Assembly (NCBI GenBank): GCA_033026295.1
Contig: CM065175.1
Span: 3,151,501 to 3,215,500, forward strand
Direction of reading: 5' to 3'
Length of the DNA: 64,000 nt
Source: Channa striata
Lineage: Eukaryota; Chordata; Actinopteri; Anabantiformes; Channidae
The translations under genes were made by a program, and so were the position numbers. A model generated the notes under the pieces. The model saw only the letters and a program-made list of their open reading frames with translations, made no database searches and had not been told where the DNA came from. Of the stretch, positions 24,673 to 36,030 are shown in pieces (the stretch's first letter is position 1; the number at the start of each line of letters is the position of its first letter).

Positions 24673-24747
24673 CCAGGATAGAGTAAAGTGGAAAAGGATG
24701 ATTCGCTGTGGCGACCCCTGATGGGAAAAGCTGAAAGAGTAGTAGTA
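24673..24747 (+). mobile_element. RTE LINE 3' terminus
   Basis: The last RTE codons (MIRCGDP, then a stop at 24719-24721) and a short 3' tail of GTAGTAG repeats. This piece follows the CCAG duplication and proves the preceding 1-kb block is an insertion. Confidence 0.8.
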
Positions 24748-24761
24748 GAGGAGAGGAATGG

Positions 24762-26060
24762 GAGATATAGACCATGTCTGCCCTCTGTCATCATGGGAAA
24801 CATCCGTTCCCTCTCCAACAAATTGGACAAGCTCACGGCGCTGACCCGGCTGCAGCGGGAATACAAGGAGTGTAGCCTCATGTGTTTTACGGAGACGTGG
24901 TTGAGCGACATGACACCGGACTCTGTGGTCGCCCGACGGAGAGCGGTAAGAGAAAAGGCGGAGGACTGGCGGTGTTTATTAACGAGAGATGGTGCAACCC
25001 CACGCATGTCTGTATTAAAGAACAACGTTCCACTAAGGACATTGAGTTTGTCGCTGTCGGTGTTCGGCCTTATTACATCCCGAGGGAGTTTTTCACATGT
25101 TATTGTGTTTAACGTGTACGTCCCTCCCTCTCTCTGGACTCTCTTCCACTCTCCCGACCTTCACCCAGTACGTGAAATGCCGGAACAGGGACAACAAGAC
25201 GCTGGACTTATTGTATGCTAATGTAAAGGACGCATACACCTCCATCCCCCCCCCCACTTGGCCGCTCTGATCACAATCTGGTACATCTGCGCCCTGAACA
25301 CACACCCAGGGTGAGAAGACAACCTGCACAGAAGAAGACTGTGAAACTGTGGACTGATGAGGCCTAGAATGGGACACACCCTGCAGCTGTCACGGAGACG
25401 ACATTAACAGCCTGACCCACTGCATCACAGACTACATCAACTTCTGTGTAGAGAACACTGTGCCGACCAGGAGGGTGCGGTGTTTTGCAAACAGAAAACC
25501 CTGGGTGACTCCTGAAGTTAAAGCCCTACTAATTAAGAAGAGGAGGACTTTTATTACAGGGGACACAGAGAAACAGAGAGGCAGAGAAGAGTTCAGCGTG
25601 AACTCAAATACAAGATCACACAGGCCAAGGACAGATACAAGAAGAAGCTGGAGGAGAGGTTGGAGAATAACAGCGTACGATCTGTGTGGAGGGGCCTGAA
25701 GACCATCTCAGGCTATGGACAGGGGGCAGTCAGGGGGTCAGCTGATGAAGATCATATCTGGGCCAACAAATTAAACCTGTTTTTCAACAGATTCGACTCC
25801 AGCCCCACTCCCTCAGTGAGCCCCCCAACCCCGCTCCTCACATGTCTACAGTCCCGCAGCTGTGACCACCATCCCCCGATCTCCTCCACCTCTCCCCACC
25901 CCCCTGTCCTCACACCACTCCACAACCAGTTTCCACAACTCTGCAGTTTTCCTACAGGCCAAACATCGAGGTGGAGGATGCTGTCATCTACCTGCTGAAC
26001 TGTTCTGAACACAGACTGAAGCTGGCTTCTACCTCTATTTTGACAGACAAGCATTGTGTT
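24762..26060 (+). mobile_element. CR1/L2-superfamily LINE, 5'-truncated and decayed
   Basis: The endonuclease region is visible in several frames: MGNIRSLSNKLDKLTAL, LMCFTETWLSDMTPDSV, GGGLAVFINERWCNPTHVCI and VIVFNVYVPP. After an internal deletion it continues with NKTLDLLYANVKDAYTSIP and TVKLWTDEA. The rest (25.4-26.05 kb) matches the linker between EN and RT with many stops. RT is absent. It belongs to the same general type as the copy at 46.2-48.1 kb. It is bounded on the left by the RTE element and on the right by a hAT MITE. Confidence 0.75.
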
Positions 26061-26065
26061 ATTGG

Positions 26066-26618
26066 CAGTGGTGGACTGTAATGAAGTACTTGTAAGTAAT
26101 CTTTTTGCTTGCATATATTTTATTACAACTATTTTGACTATTGCTCCACTACATATGAGAGGAAATATCTATTCTTTTTACTCCACTGCACTTCTAATTC
26201 CAGTTGCGTGACATGTTATAATTAATGAAAACAAGTCACAAGCGGCTCAGGAATCGCTTCATTAAACTAGGTGCAGCCAAGCTGTTAGTCCCTCCATCCA
26301 TAGCCTTAATTAAAAGACTTATTTGACATATTGGCAGTACTCAAAGTGGGCATGCAGCAGTTTTACTCTTTGGTGCGTTGTACTGAGTTTGGCCTGTCCA
26401 CCGAGTTTTGTATTTACTGTTAGAGCGCACAAAGCTAAATTGAAACCCCCGGACTGATGGTCTATTTTTAGATGTAAAGCTGCTGAAATCATTGTAAAAT
26501 GTGCACTTTTACTTAAGTAGAAATGTCAGTGGGTACTTTTACTTTTACTACAGTACAGTTTTGTTTGAGTATTTAAATTTTACTTAAATACTTTATTTGA
26601 GTACTTAATCCACCACTG
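26066..26618. mobile_element. hAT-type MITE (553 bp)
   Basis: Termini CAGTGGTGGA and TCCACCACTG are perfect 10-bp inverted repeats. The element is flanked by a perfect 8-bp target duplication GTTATTGG at 26058-26065 and 26619-26626. The interior is rich in ACTTTTACTT and TACTTAAGTA motifs typical of a widespread fish MITE. It has no transposase. A truncated relative starts at 35207. Confidence 0.9.
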
Positions 26619-26626
26619 GTTATTGG

Positions 26627-28095
26627 ATTGTTTTTTTTTTAACAATGTAGGTGTCTTATAAATGACTTGAATTTCAATTTTTATCCTCTATGTTTCAAGT
26701 TCTTCACTCAACAATATTGGCATCAAATTAGTTTTTTTCATTAATTTGAATGTATATTCAGTGTATGGTTTAGATGGATGGGGTAAGAGAGTAATGAAAG
26801 GCTGAAGACTGTACTATAACAGTGAAATGAAAAATGAAGGAGAGAGGTGACAGCTGAACTAAAACAGAATGTGGAACAAACTCTCAGGGGTGTAAGCATA
26901 TTGGCTGGGGCTTCCCCACATTTATCAAAGCATTAAAATAGCTTTACCCCCACTAACTGAAGTACAAGGAACTTATCTGATAATGGTGCAAATATGCATT
27001 TGCAAAACAAGGCCCCATTTGTTATCTGTGACGGTGACTCACACTCTTGTGGGTTTATAGTGGGCGTCTCCAACAGCATTCTTTGGGAGTTTCTGCACAT
27101 TCAAATGAAACTGGTCCTGACCAGCTGTGGATCCTGCAACAAGACGGTTATATAACTGCAATGTCGACAAAGTCTTTTTTGACATGTTTCTAACAGGTTA
27201 AAGATTTCTGGCAGCCACGCACTCACAAAGAGCAGACAGGGAAAGCAGGACCCTGTTTCAGCAGGTGTTTCGCCACATACTGCTTTTTTTGTTGGTGGTG
27301 GTGGTGTTTTTTGTTTGTTTGTTTGTTTGTAGAATTTACAGTAAATCACACAGTACCAGTGTGTTAACTCATACTGGAACTTGAACAAGTACAAGAATAA
27401 AAGATGAATCATGTTGCAGCTTTTTGGTGTGGTGCTAAAATGCTGATAATGTACAGCAGTGTATTATGTCAGATGAACTCAACACCACAAAGCACTCACA
27501 GAGAAGTGTCCTGACTGTATGCTTCTTTGTAGTTTGAAAAAATATTCTTCTGTCTTCTATGAAGCCTGTGCATTTAAACAGAATGAAATAATGCAGAATA
27601 AGTGAGCACATATATTGTACTTTGCACTGTGCACACAAACCCACATGCAGTCATTTGCCCCACTAAGATCCCATCTTGTATTTTCTGCGAACACACAGTG
27701 TCCTGTTTAATGGATATTTCCCTTAGCTGAAATTCCAAAGATATTGAGCTGTAGGGGTTGTGTAGCTGAGGGGTCAGAGTGATGGTTCAGAGGTCAGCAA
27801 CGTCAGACAAAGCAGCTGATTGTGCATAGAGACGTGAGTGAGTAGGTGGAGAGGCAGTGGCGAGGGAGAAAGGTCAGAGAGCAGATGAGCTTTATGCTGA
27901 ACCCACACTCTCCATGTTCTTCTTGTCTCTCAGTTTCCTACTCTAAATATGTGTTTTCACACACACGTTTACGAAGAGTGAGTCAGGTGCTTCTCTCTTG
28001 TGTTGGAAAACTCACTGGTTAACTTTATTATGCAAACATAATAATGAAAAATATGCTTACTAGCAAATGAAATTTATTGCCAACATCTCTTGAGC
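26627..28095. other. Intergenic, nothing recognised
   Basis: AT-rich DNA with one microsatellite and no recognisable coding sequence. Confidence 0.45.
27283..27332 (+). repeat. (GGT)n / (GTTT)n microsatellite
   Basis: GTTGGTGGTGGTGGTG then GTTT repeats. Confidence 0.8.
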
Positions 28096-28137
28096 CAAAT
28101 CAAATTGGCAACTTAATTAAGTTGCCAGTTTGATTTG
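28096..28137. repeat. 42-bp spacerless palindrome
   Basis: The left half CAAATCAAATTGGCAACTTA(A) is mirrored by the right half with one mismatch, and no spacer lies between them. The centre is ACTTAATTAAGT. Confidence 0.9.
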
Positions 28138-28413
28138 ATTTTTTATAATCTTATACATGTGCAGTATGTCCTGCTGGAACAAAGTATTCCCCATGTTCTG
28201 AACACAGACTGGCACTTAAGTCTCATGTGACCATGTGTAACATTTTAGTAGGCTTCACAGGCATGATCTGAAAAATGCACAGACAATGACACCTACAGGA
28301 AACTGTTCTCAAACACATCTGACAGCTGGCATTGTGTGTTTATTCAGTACTAGACACTTATTTATTCATATGTTATCTAATTAATTTATTTTAATATTTT
28401 TGTAAGAATTTGT

Positions 28414-28416
<3 letters not shown>

Positions 28417-28500
<84 letters not shown>

Positions 28501-28527
28501 ATAATTATGACAAACTTCAATTTGCAG

Positions 28528-28570
<43 letters not shown>

Positions 28571-28605
28571 GAGAATTGTGACAAACTTCAATTTGCAGAG
28601 AGATA
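28417..28605. repeat. AT microsatellites in a duplicated ~71-bp unit
   Basis: (AT)n at 28417-28498 and 28531-28567. Each array is followed by nearly the same ~31-mer, ATT(A/G)TGACAAACTTC... (28504-28534 and 28575-28605, one difference). Two long open frames here are just poly-Ile/Tyr from the repeat. Confidence 0.9.
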
Positions 28606-29161
28606 CAGTACAGACAAACATCCTGGGAAAAAAAAGAACTAACACAAGAGGGCACCCCAAACCTATTACAAGGATCTGTATGCATGTGGGCCATGAGAGA
28701 TGTATTTGCCTCTGCTGAAGACCTGAACTGTTTTTTTTTTCTCCACTCAGTGAATAATATTACAGAACATAGAGAATCCCTGGATGTTCAAAATGATGAT
28801 TATCATTTTTATTACCACTATTACTATACTATTTTATTTAATTAATTTAGGAATGCAAATTCCCACTTACACAGTGACGTTTGGTACTTGCCCAGGTTAA
28901 CCATAGTCTGACATTTGGAAACAGGAATTAGATCATAACCTTAATACAATAGTATATGGGCATATGCTGGCACAAATATGTAATGGATAAGTTATTACAT
29001 ATACATGAGATGTGATTGGTTTGTTAGAGACTATGGTAGCCTCCTGGTACCTTGCCACACATTATGTCTTATTTGGTTTCCATTGTAGAGATAACAGTGT
29101 CCAGTATTTTGTAATTCTATTGATATTTCCCAGATCATAAACTTTCAGCATCTATATTATA

Positions 29162-29233
29162 ATGACAGTGATTTATTTCAGCTCCAGGTTTTGAGAATTG
29201 ACCAAATCTCTGGCTGAAATAAATCACTGTCAT
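29162..29233. repeat. 72-nt hairpin with perfect 21-bp stem
   Basis: ATGACAGTGATTTATTTCAG(C) at 29162-29182 pairs perfectly with 29213-29233, leaving a 30-nt loop. Size is in the range of a microRNA precursor or a small MITE. Confidence 0.85.
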
Positions 29234-29589
29234 ATGCAGATATATTTAGATTGTCATGTACATGTACGTATTTTGTCATAACAGAAGTTTGTAAAATTAA
29301 ATTAAATTTAAATAAAACCTTTTAAACCTTTTTTTTTAAGTGTGCCACCCTCTTTTGAGCACGTGCCCCAATTTAGCCCCCTGAATAATAAATTTCTAGA
29401 TCTCCCCCTGCATACAACTGAAGTATTATGGATCTATGAATTACCCTCCGGTTCAGGAGGAAGTATAAGCTTCATTAATCCCAATGTGAAGGTCTGTCTT
29501 GGGGTATTTGACGTGTTATTGTGCAGAGGGAGACACTTCTCAGGTTTCACTCCACCAGGTCCACGTTGCTCATTTCAGACGGCATTTTA

Positions 29590-29700
29590 CTTTGAAATCA
29601 ACTTTTCCAGACGCTCGCGTGCGCTGCCTGGGGGAAGGAGCTGTGCTCGCGAGCGCCTGCAGATCTCCTGACGCTTGCCGAGCAGACCGTGACCGGATAG
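29590..29700 (+). promoter_or_regulatory. CpG-rich block, candidate gask1a promoter / 5'UTR
   Basis: This short stretch is unusually rich in CpG (for example CTCGCGTGCGC and CTCGCGAGCGCC) inside DNA that is otherwise AT-rich and CpG-poor. It lies just upstream of a strong splice donor at 29936. CpG clusters of this kind commonly mark vertebrate promoters and first exons. I see no convincing TATA box and cannot place a transcription start site. The link to gask1a is inferred from phase and Kozak context of the proposed exon 1; it could belong to another transcript. Confidence 0.35.
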
Positions 29701-29935
29701 TGATGCTGCCTGTACTGCTTTAGCAACACGTTAAAAACGGGAAAATTTGTATGTAGTGAGTAGTAGAAAAACTTTCAAAGTAAAGCTGTGGACTGGCTGC
29801 CCCGACTGCAGCCTCAGGACCACCGGCGGTCCAGTGTTTGCGTGGAGGTCCATCAAGCTTCGGTATGTGGACAATGTCCGTGGGATAAATGACTGGTCTG
29901 GACTGGAATGCACTCGACCAGGGAACGGAAGCATG
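29701..29935 (+). other. gask1a: Proposed gask1a exon 1 (5'UTR ending in the start codon)
   Basis: The exon would end at 29935 with ATG directly followed by GTAAGC, a textbook donor. The next gask1a exon (49515) starts in phase 0 with GCC, so the splice makes AAGCATGG, with A at -3 and G at +4 (strong Kozak). The resulting N-terminus begins M-A-W-R-L-W-T-K-L and runs into a hydrophobic anchor, the layout expected for this type II Golgi protein. The 5' edge given here is arbitrary. An in-frame upstream ATG at 29747, in poor Kozak context, would add 62 residues, but I think this is untranslated. The assignment is inference from splice phase and composition; no transcript evidence is available. 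Confidence 0.5.
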
Positions 29936-32439
29936 GTAAGCGTTTATATGCTAATGTTTAGCTGCTCAGGATGACACTGGACTCTGACAAGTCTGGCTCA
30001 GTTTCATGCTGAGTAGGCAGATCCTGGATGTAGTAGATGCCAGTTACTGTAGGTTCTGCCTTGAAGAATGGCAGCTGGTAGCAGTTACACTGTGGTTAGG
30101 CAGAGTTTTTTATTAGTCATTGTTTCATGTTTTGGCCAACACACACCTGATATTTGTTATTGTTTGAAACGAGTTTATGTGAGACCATTCCTGGTGCTCT
30201 GCTTACATAAAAACACCTGTGGAAGAATGGTACGAAAAAGTAATTTGCTGCAAGTAAAAGTCTTTTATTCAAATCAAACTTAAGTACTACTGCAGTATTA
30301 TGAGCAAAATGTTATGCTCAGCAGAAATAAATGCTGTAATCAGTTATGTAATTGTTGATTCATGAGCCTGTTTCTTCAGCAGTATTTTGTACACTGGAGA
30401 TGATGTATCAGTGTTGAACTATTAGTTTATTAGACGTTTCTATTTGATTTCTTTTTGAAACACAGACTTTTGAGTCCCTTGCTTCTTTGTAAAATTCAGA
30501 TATACACTACATTCAGACTGTTGACACTAACTGTTTATATGGGGGTTTCTAATGCATCTCAGCATCCAGCTTATTAATTTCAGTTTTAAAGGAACCATAG
30601 AGATTGTGACACTAAAAAAGTTACATCTGTCTGTAACAATGGTCAATATGATTTGTAGACTAAGCTTAATATCTTGAGTTTACTGAACTTTTTTTCAACT
30701 TTAGTTATAATAAATGAGTTAGTTTTATGCTTGTAAAACTAAAATCATGTTAAACTAACCTTTCCAGCTAAGTGTATTTAAATCACATTTTCAAGGCAGA
30801 ACTTCAAAATTGAACAAACATGACTTTATTTACAGTAAACTTTGTGAAGAGTTTACTTTGATAGGCTTTCTGCTAATTTACACATCTACAGGGTAATTTC
30901 TTCCTTTAAAAGGAAAAAAAAAGGAAAAAAAGAAAAGGGAAAATAAAAGAGGTATGTTTTAAAAAGTGGTTGGTTGGCAGGTCAGAATAGTGTTTTCCTA
31001 TCTTCTGAGCGGTGATCATCTGCCTTTGAAGCAATTCCTAAAGTCTCTCATTTCAAATTGGTTCCATATGCAGAGTAGACAAGCTCCTGGTTTGAACTGC
31101 CACATGGAAACCAAGAGGGAAACTTCTCTGCTCTTTTTTTTCTTCTTCTCTTTTTATGTTTGTTCTCATCTTCTTTTGGTACATTTCTGACAAAATAGCC
31201 AGTGAATGTACTTCCACTCCCAGTAAAGAATGTGTAAAGAAGAAACACTAAAGAATGAAAATCTAAATCATATTACTAAGTCTATTTAAAATGTTGTTGT
31301 CACTTCAGTTTATTAAAAATGTGGCCAAATGTAGATGTTTAAAAGCTACTTTTGTAAGTAAAGTATTGTATAGTATATTTACTGCTGTTTTTTCTTTATA
31401 AACCTAACAACCCAGAGCTCATCAGATCTCAGGTCTAGCTACCGCTTTTCTTCAGTTATAGGGCCCATATTGGAATTCAGTCCTGGCCACACACAACTCT
31501 CCAGATCCACAGTATAGTCATTCTTTGTATGTTAAACACCAGGGACTGCTGCCCTTGCCACAGCTGTGTTCTTTTTTTCTTTGATCTACATCTGTGTGTG
31601 GACCGTGTATATGTAAGACAAAGAAAAACTGAGGGTAGACATGCTGATTGGAGTCAATTTGTCTTTCAAGCGTGTCCACAAATGTTCATTTGAACACTTG
31701 CAGGTCTGCCTTACGTAATGTTTACTGTTCCATTTGATGTGACATATCTAGTTTAAACACCATACGATAATAATTGCAGCTATTTTATTCTAGTATGCAC
31801 TTATCTATATCTATATCTGTATTGTTCTTTTACCTGCTACCATGCTGCACAACTGTAACTGATATGACTATATACAGTACTTCATTAAGCTTATTTGGTT
31901 ATTTTGTATTTTGATTCCCAAAACTTCTGTTTCTTCAATCTTATTATACTTGTACATTAAAGACACTGTTTTAAATTGTAGTTTTTCTAGTTTTACATTT
32001 TAATGCTTTTGGTTGTATTTACATTTAAGACAAATGTATTCTAAAGATTTTCTAAATGCTTAGGGCTTTGTAATAGGTCGTTGTGTTGTGTGTTGCCCAC
32101 AAACATACATGCACTTGATTTTGATAAAACTATAGGAAGGTCATTAGTGTAACTATTAACAGCCAGTAACAGTTCCAGAAAACTCCTTTGTGTGCAACAA
32201 GTCATAATATGTGGTGAAAAGTAGGAACAATTTACATAAACTGATCACTTTCAATCATGATCTCAGTCATTGTTTATAAAAAACATATTGGATTTCTTTT
32301 TTTTCAAGTAACATAATTTATTAAATCATAAGCATCTCTAAAATTAAGCAGGATTAGCAACGCAATTTTTCCTTGATGGCGTTGGTTGTTTCTATTTCAG
32401 TTTATGTAGAATGATTTTTATGATATGCATACTAATATG

Positions 32440-33480
32440 AAGATAAAGGCCATTATTTCCAAGTAGAGTCACTTACTAATTTTTATAAAGCTTTCCTCAG
32501 CAAGTTATAATGCTGATTTGGATCTTTGTACATTTTGGAACAGAACAGATTTGCATATTTCTATTCTGTGGGAAATTTTCCTTATCTCTGAGATTAAATA
32601 AATATTTGACTGGTCTCTCAAACAAGAACTCTTTGAGAGGCTTTATCCTTCTGTGGTCAACATTTTCCTATATTGGCTTGTATTAACCCTCATGTCTTCT
32701 ATCATTTTTTAAAAGTAGTCTGCAATATCTCCTCGTTATGTTGCCATTTTCCACCTCTAGAAAAAGAGTACACACACTGTTTTTGCTGCCCAATAAATGC
32801 TTTACAGTTAACTTAAAATTTTGTCAAATTATTTGCACATTCCTCAATAGCTTCTTTGTACTGATAATATTTTCTGTTCTTTTAGTTATTAATTTTTTTT
32901 AGGTTTTTGGTCAAATTATGAAGATGGTTTTCCTTTGATTGTACTACGGCAGAATTATTATTGTCCCCAAAATGCATAAGATCTAATGAAATGGTGGCCC
33001 ATCTTTCTAATAATTATCTAATTTAAACCTTTTAAAGCTTCACTTTATTGTCACTCTTGGAGCACTCTTTGGCACTTTGGTAAAGTCTTTTATGGTCTTA
33101 CCTGCAAATTTTCTTATTTCCTCCTTGTTTAAATGGTCAAACATGCTGCAATTAGATGCGATTTCTTCTGCTGTCAAAGTCAATGAGCTCTGGAAAATCT
33201 GATAATTTGTAAAACTTCTCCATACACTGATTTCACTTGCATCAGTGTGAGACCCACATCAGTCAAGTGCAATAAAAACTAAATATCAATAGTTGATGAC
33301 ACCGTACCTTTCGACAGGAGAGGGAATGCCTCCACTGCAAAATGTGCGCTTCAATGACAATCTTTTTTTTGCCTAATATTTGCCTTAGGCATCAAATATA
33401 GAAGTGTTGGAAGTATAAAGTTGAAAGATCCGAGCATCAATCACCAATGCAATCGGGGGCCTTATGCCTCCATATGTAAT
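32440..33480 (-). pseudogene. Degraded coding-like sequence, family not recognised
   Basis: Several successive open stretches on the - strand look protein-like but are broken by stops and frameshifts. The clearest is a 72-codon stop-to-stop frame from 33258 to 33040, containing FDHLNKEEIRKFAGKTIKDF and KVPKSAPRVTIK. Next is a 43-codon frame ending at 32882 with LLERWATISLDLMHFGDNNN and SKENHLHNLTKNLKK. Then, from ~32850 down, come YQYKEAIEECANNLTKF and GGKWQHNEEILQTTFKK. Upstream on the - strand (~33465-33390) there is RPPIALVIDARIFQLYTSNT. The composition is unlike the LINEs nearby. It could be a retropseudogene, an unfamiliar transposon ORF or chance. I do not recognise the family and assign no function. 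Confidence 0.35.
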
Positions 33481-34227
33481 GCAAAGGAACTTTGCAAAGC
33501 GCCACTTGTTGGTGTCTTGGCAATGAGAACAGCCTGATGTGTATAACATTTTTACTTTATTTAGTTATTTTGCATTTTGAATGTATGTATTTCACCTTTT
33601 AACTTAACTCGGTTACGGTTAGGCACCAAAAATTTAGGTTAAGGTTTAGTGTGTGTATTAATTCAACCAAACTGTTTTGTTTCCACAACTGTAACAGAGC
33701 AACATGATGAGAGATTTGACAGCTAGGCAATATTGTCTCTATGGTGTCAAATAGTGCTACTCTTGAGGAGCAGAAACACAAAAGAATATAAAAAAGGGTC
33801 AATATTTGAGAAACATTATACGTGATGAGAACATGTTTGAATATTTTCACTTCCATGATCAGTTCTACGGTACTCTCCACTGACGATAACCTGGTGGTTT
33901 CATGTATTTGATAACATGCATTGATGAAAGTCTCCTCAACAACAATCTTGATTAATTCTGGAGAATTTAATGTTTTTTTACAAATCCTTTATTTTGGTTA
34001 TTGTCTCTTCATCCAAGCCAAGCAATCAAAGTTAGTCAGCAATGACGCCATCATTTTAGAAATAATTACTCTGCCAACACAAACGTAGACTTATTGGTCT
34101 TTTGATATGTAATTGCATGGAGCACCATTTTTGCGACAGTGACATCATGTACTTTAACATGATAACTTAGTGACTAAAAAAATATAATGTATTCTTAAAA
34201 TCATGGCTTTTACTCAAGAAGCTTTTT

Positions 34228-34483
34228 GGCACCCACAGTAGGTAGAGTGGTTTTCCACCAATCCTACAGTTGTTGGATCAATCCCTTGCTCCTCTGTTCA
34301 CATGCTGAAGTCTCCTTGAGCAAGACATGGAACCCCCACTCACTTGCTCCCAGTGAATGTAGGCCAGCTGCAAAGCACCTCCCTGATTAGTGTGTGTGAT
34401 TGTGAATGGATGAATGTGAAGCAGTATAAAAGTGTTTTGAGTACCAATAGGTAGAAAAGCACTATATAAATGCAGACCATTTA
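34228..34483 (+). mobile_element. tRNA-derived SINE, same family, nearly full length
   Basis: Head partly degraded; TCCTACAGTTGTTGGATCAA marks the B-box region; body TCCTTGAGCAAGACATGGAA; tail GTTTTGAGTACCAATAGGTA then GAAAAGCACTATATAAATGC. It lies in the proposed gask1a intron 1. Confidence 0.75.
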
Positions 34484-35206
34484 ATATCCCTGGAAACTTG
34501 TGAGATAAAATCTCAAAAACCGCTCTAAACCCAGACCAGCTGTGTGCTCCATTTGTACTGATGAGACTTCATCTACTAATGTAAATGTTGCTTTATGAGT
34601 GACTTCTGCTGTACATATCAGGTTTAAAAAGATTGAACATGATTTTAACTTTAGTGTTAACAGCTAACATGCTGTAATTCATTACACAGCATGAGGTTAA
34701 AATTAATCTAAGGTAAAATTGCGCATGGAACTTTAAAGGTTTCCTGGCTTCTTTTTTGTAGTGTTATCTGAAACTTGAGATGAAAGTTTGTTGTAGACCT
34801 GCTCGTACCTAATTTTAGTTAAACTGCTAGCATTTTAGGTCATCCCTCAGGCGTTATCAATTTTTCAAATTTGGCCTACTTTGAAAAAAGTTTTGGCACC
34901 ACTGTTCTACATGCTTCACAAACTTTCGAGTGTTGATTTGTCAGATCATTATGCCAGTTTTAGCCTGATAACCTAAAAAAGTATCAAAAATATAGTCTTC
35001 CAAAAGTTAATCTAAGTTTTACAATGGCGTGAGAATAATGAAAAATAACTGAATATTTATTTAATGTAGTATTATTGTTGTAAAGCTAGATAAATAAACA
35101 CACTTAAATTACTTTGAGTGACTCACCAAAGTCTAGCCCTAAGGTTTCTTTGATATTTATTTACAATAAATGGAAGTATTTGTTGGGTTTTCTCTATATA
35201 TCAAAT

Positions 35207-35275
35207 CAGTGGTGGAAGGTAACAATATTTTGTTACTGTAATTAAGTCCATTTGGCCTATGTGTACTCTACTTAG
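35207..35275 (+). mobile_element. Fragment of the CAGTGGTGGA hAT MITE family
   Basis: Begins with CAGTGGTGGAAGGTAAC and continues ~65 nt with MITE-like sequence before losing similarity. The other end is missing. Confidence 0.5.
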
Positions 35276-36030
35276 GCAAATTACTTGTGTAAAATACCCA
35301 CCTACAGTGGGTAGGTTAAAGTAATAGGCAGAGGTTAGGAGAAGGCATTCAGTGGGGGTTAACAGGCAATAAACAAGATGACACACAGTCTGGAATAAGT
35401 GTGGTAACACAGGGCAGGACTTTATAGTATTATTACAGCTCAGTCATAAAAGCCATTTTCTTTATGCCTGATCAGATCATCTAAAGAGAGAGCCTCATGG
35501 AAAAACACTGCTGATTAAAACGGTGAACTACCTGTTATTCCACAGATTAAGTGTATTGTTACACTTAAAAATGTGTTTTCTTTAACCCAATGATTTTATT
35601 ATTGAAAAGCATCTGCAGTATGTTCTGTGGCACAGAAATATCTACAAAGCCAACATAGGACAAAGGGATATTAGGAAGAAGGAAACATGACGATAAAACA
35701 AAAGTTCTTATGTTCATATTGATATGTGAAAATTTAGAGTTCTTTTTTCTGTTCAGCTTCTCAGTGGTTAGGCCTACATTTGCCACTGTGTGTTGACCTT
35801 TCTGTCAGTCATTGGTATTAGCCATGATTTTGTCATTCTATCTGGTCTTCTGTCAGTAAGTCCACATTCCTGACCAAGTTGCAGAATATATTCCGGGAAT
35901 TTGCTCAGTGGAGGTGGTACAGGAAACAGTGACTTACTGATTGTGGTAGCACCACCCAGTCAATACTGTTGAAGAAAAATCTGTTAAATTAACATGACTT
36001 GACTTGCAACTCAAGTTATGTTAAATCATG

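Larger units (their letters stand above)
20195..24747 (+). mobile_element. RTE-clade LINE, decayed, with two LTR-like insertions
   Basis: A near full-length non-LTR retrotransposon with an APE endonuclease followed by a reverse transcriptase. It is interrupted by an LTR-like element at 22583-23301 and another at 23667-24672. Its 3' end is a GTAGTAG-type tail at ~24738-24747, just after the last codons MIRCGDP. Inactivating changes visible outside the insertions are an in-frame TGA at 20857, a frameshift near 21360-21400, and a small deletion with frameshift near 22140. The RT clade call rests on LHCVFVDLEKAYDRVPREEL and MMFADDIVICSES, typical of fish RTE elements. Confidence 0.85.

Noticed and set aside
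28381..28718. Poly-Ile/Tyr open frames on both strands
   Set aside because: These are translations of the AT microsatellite.
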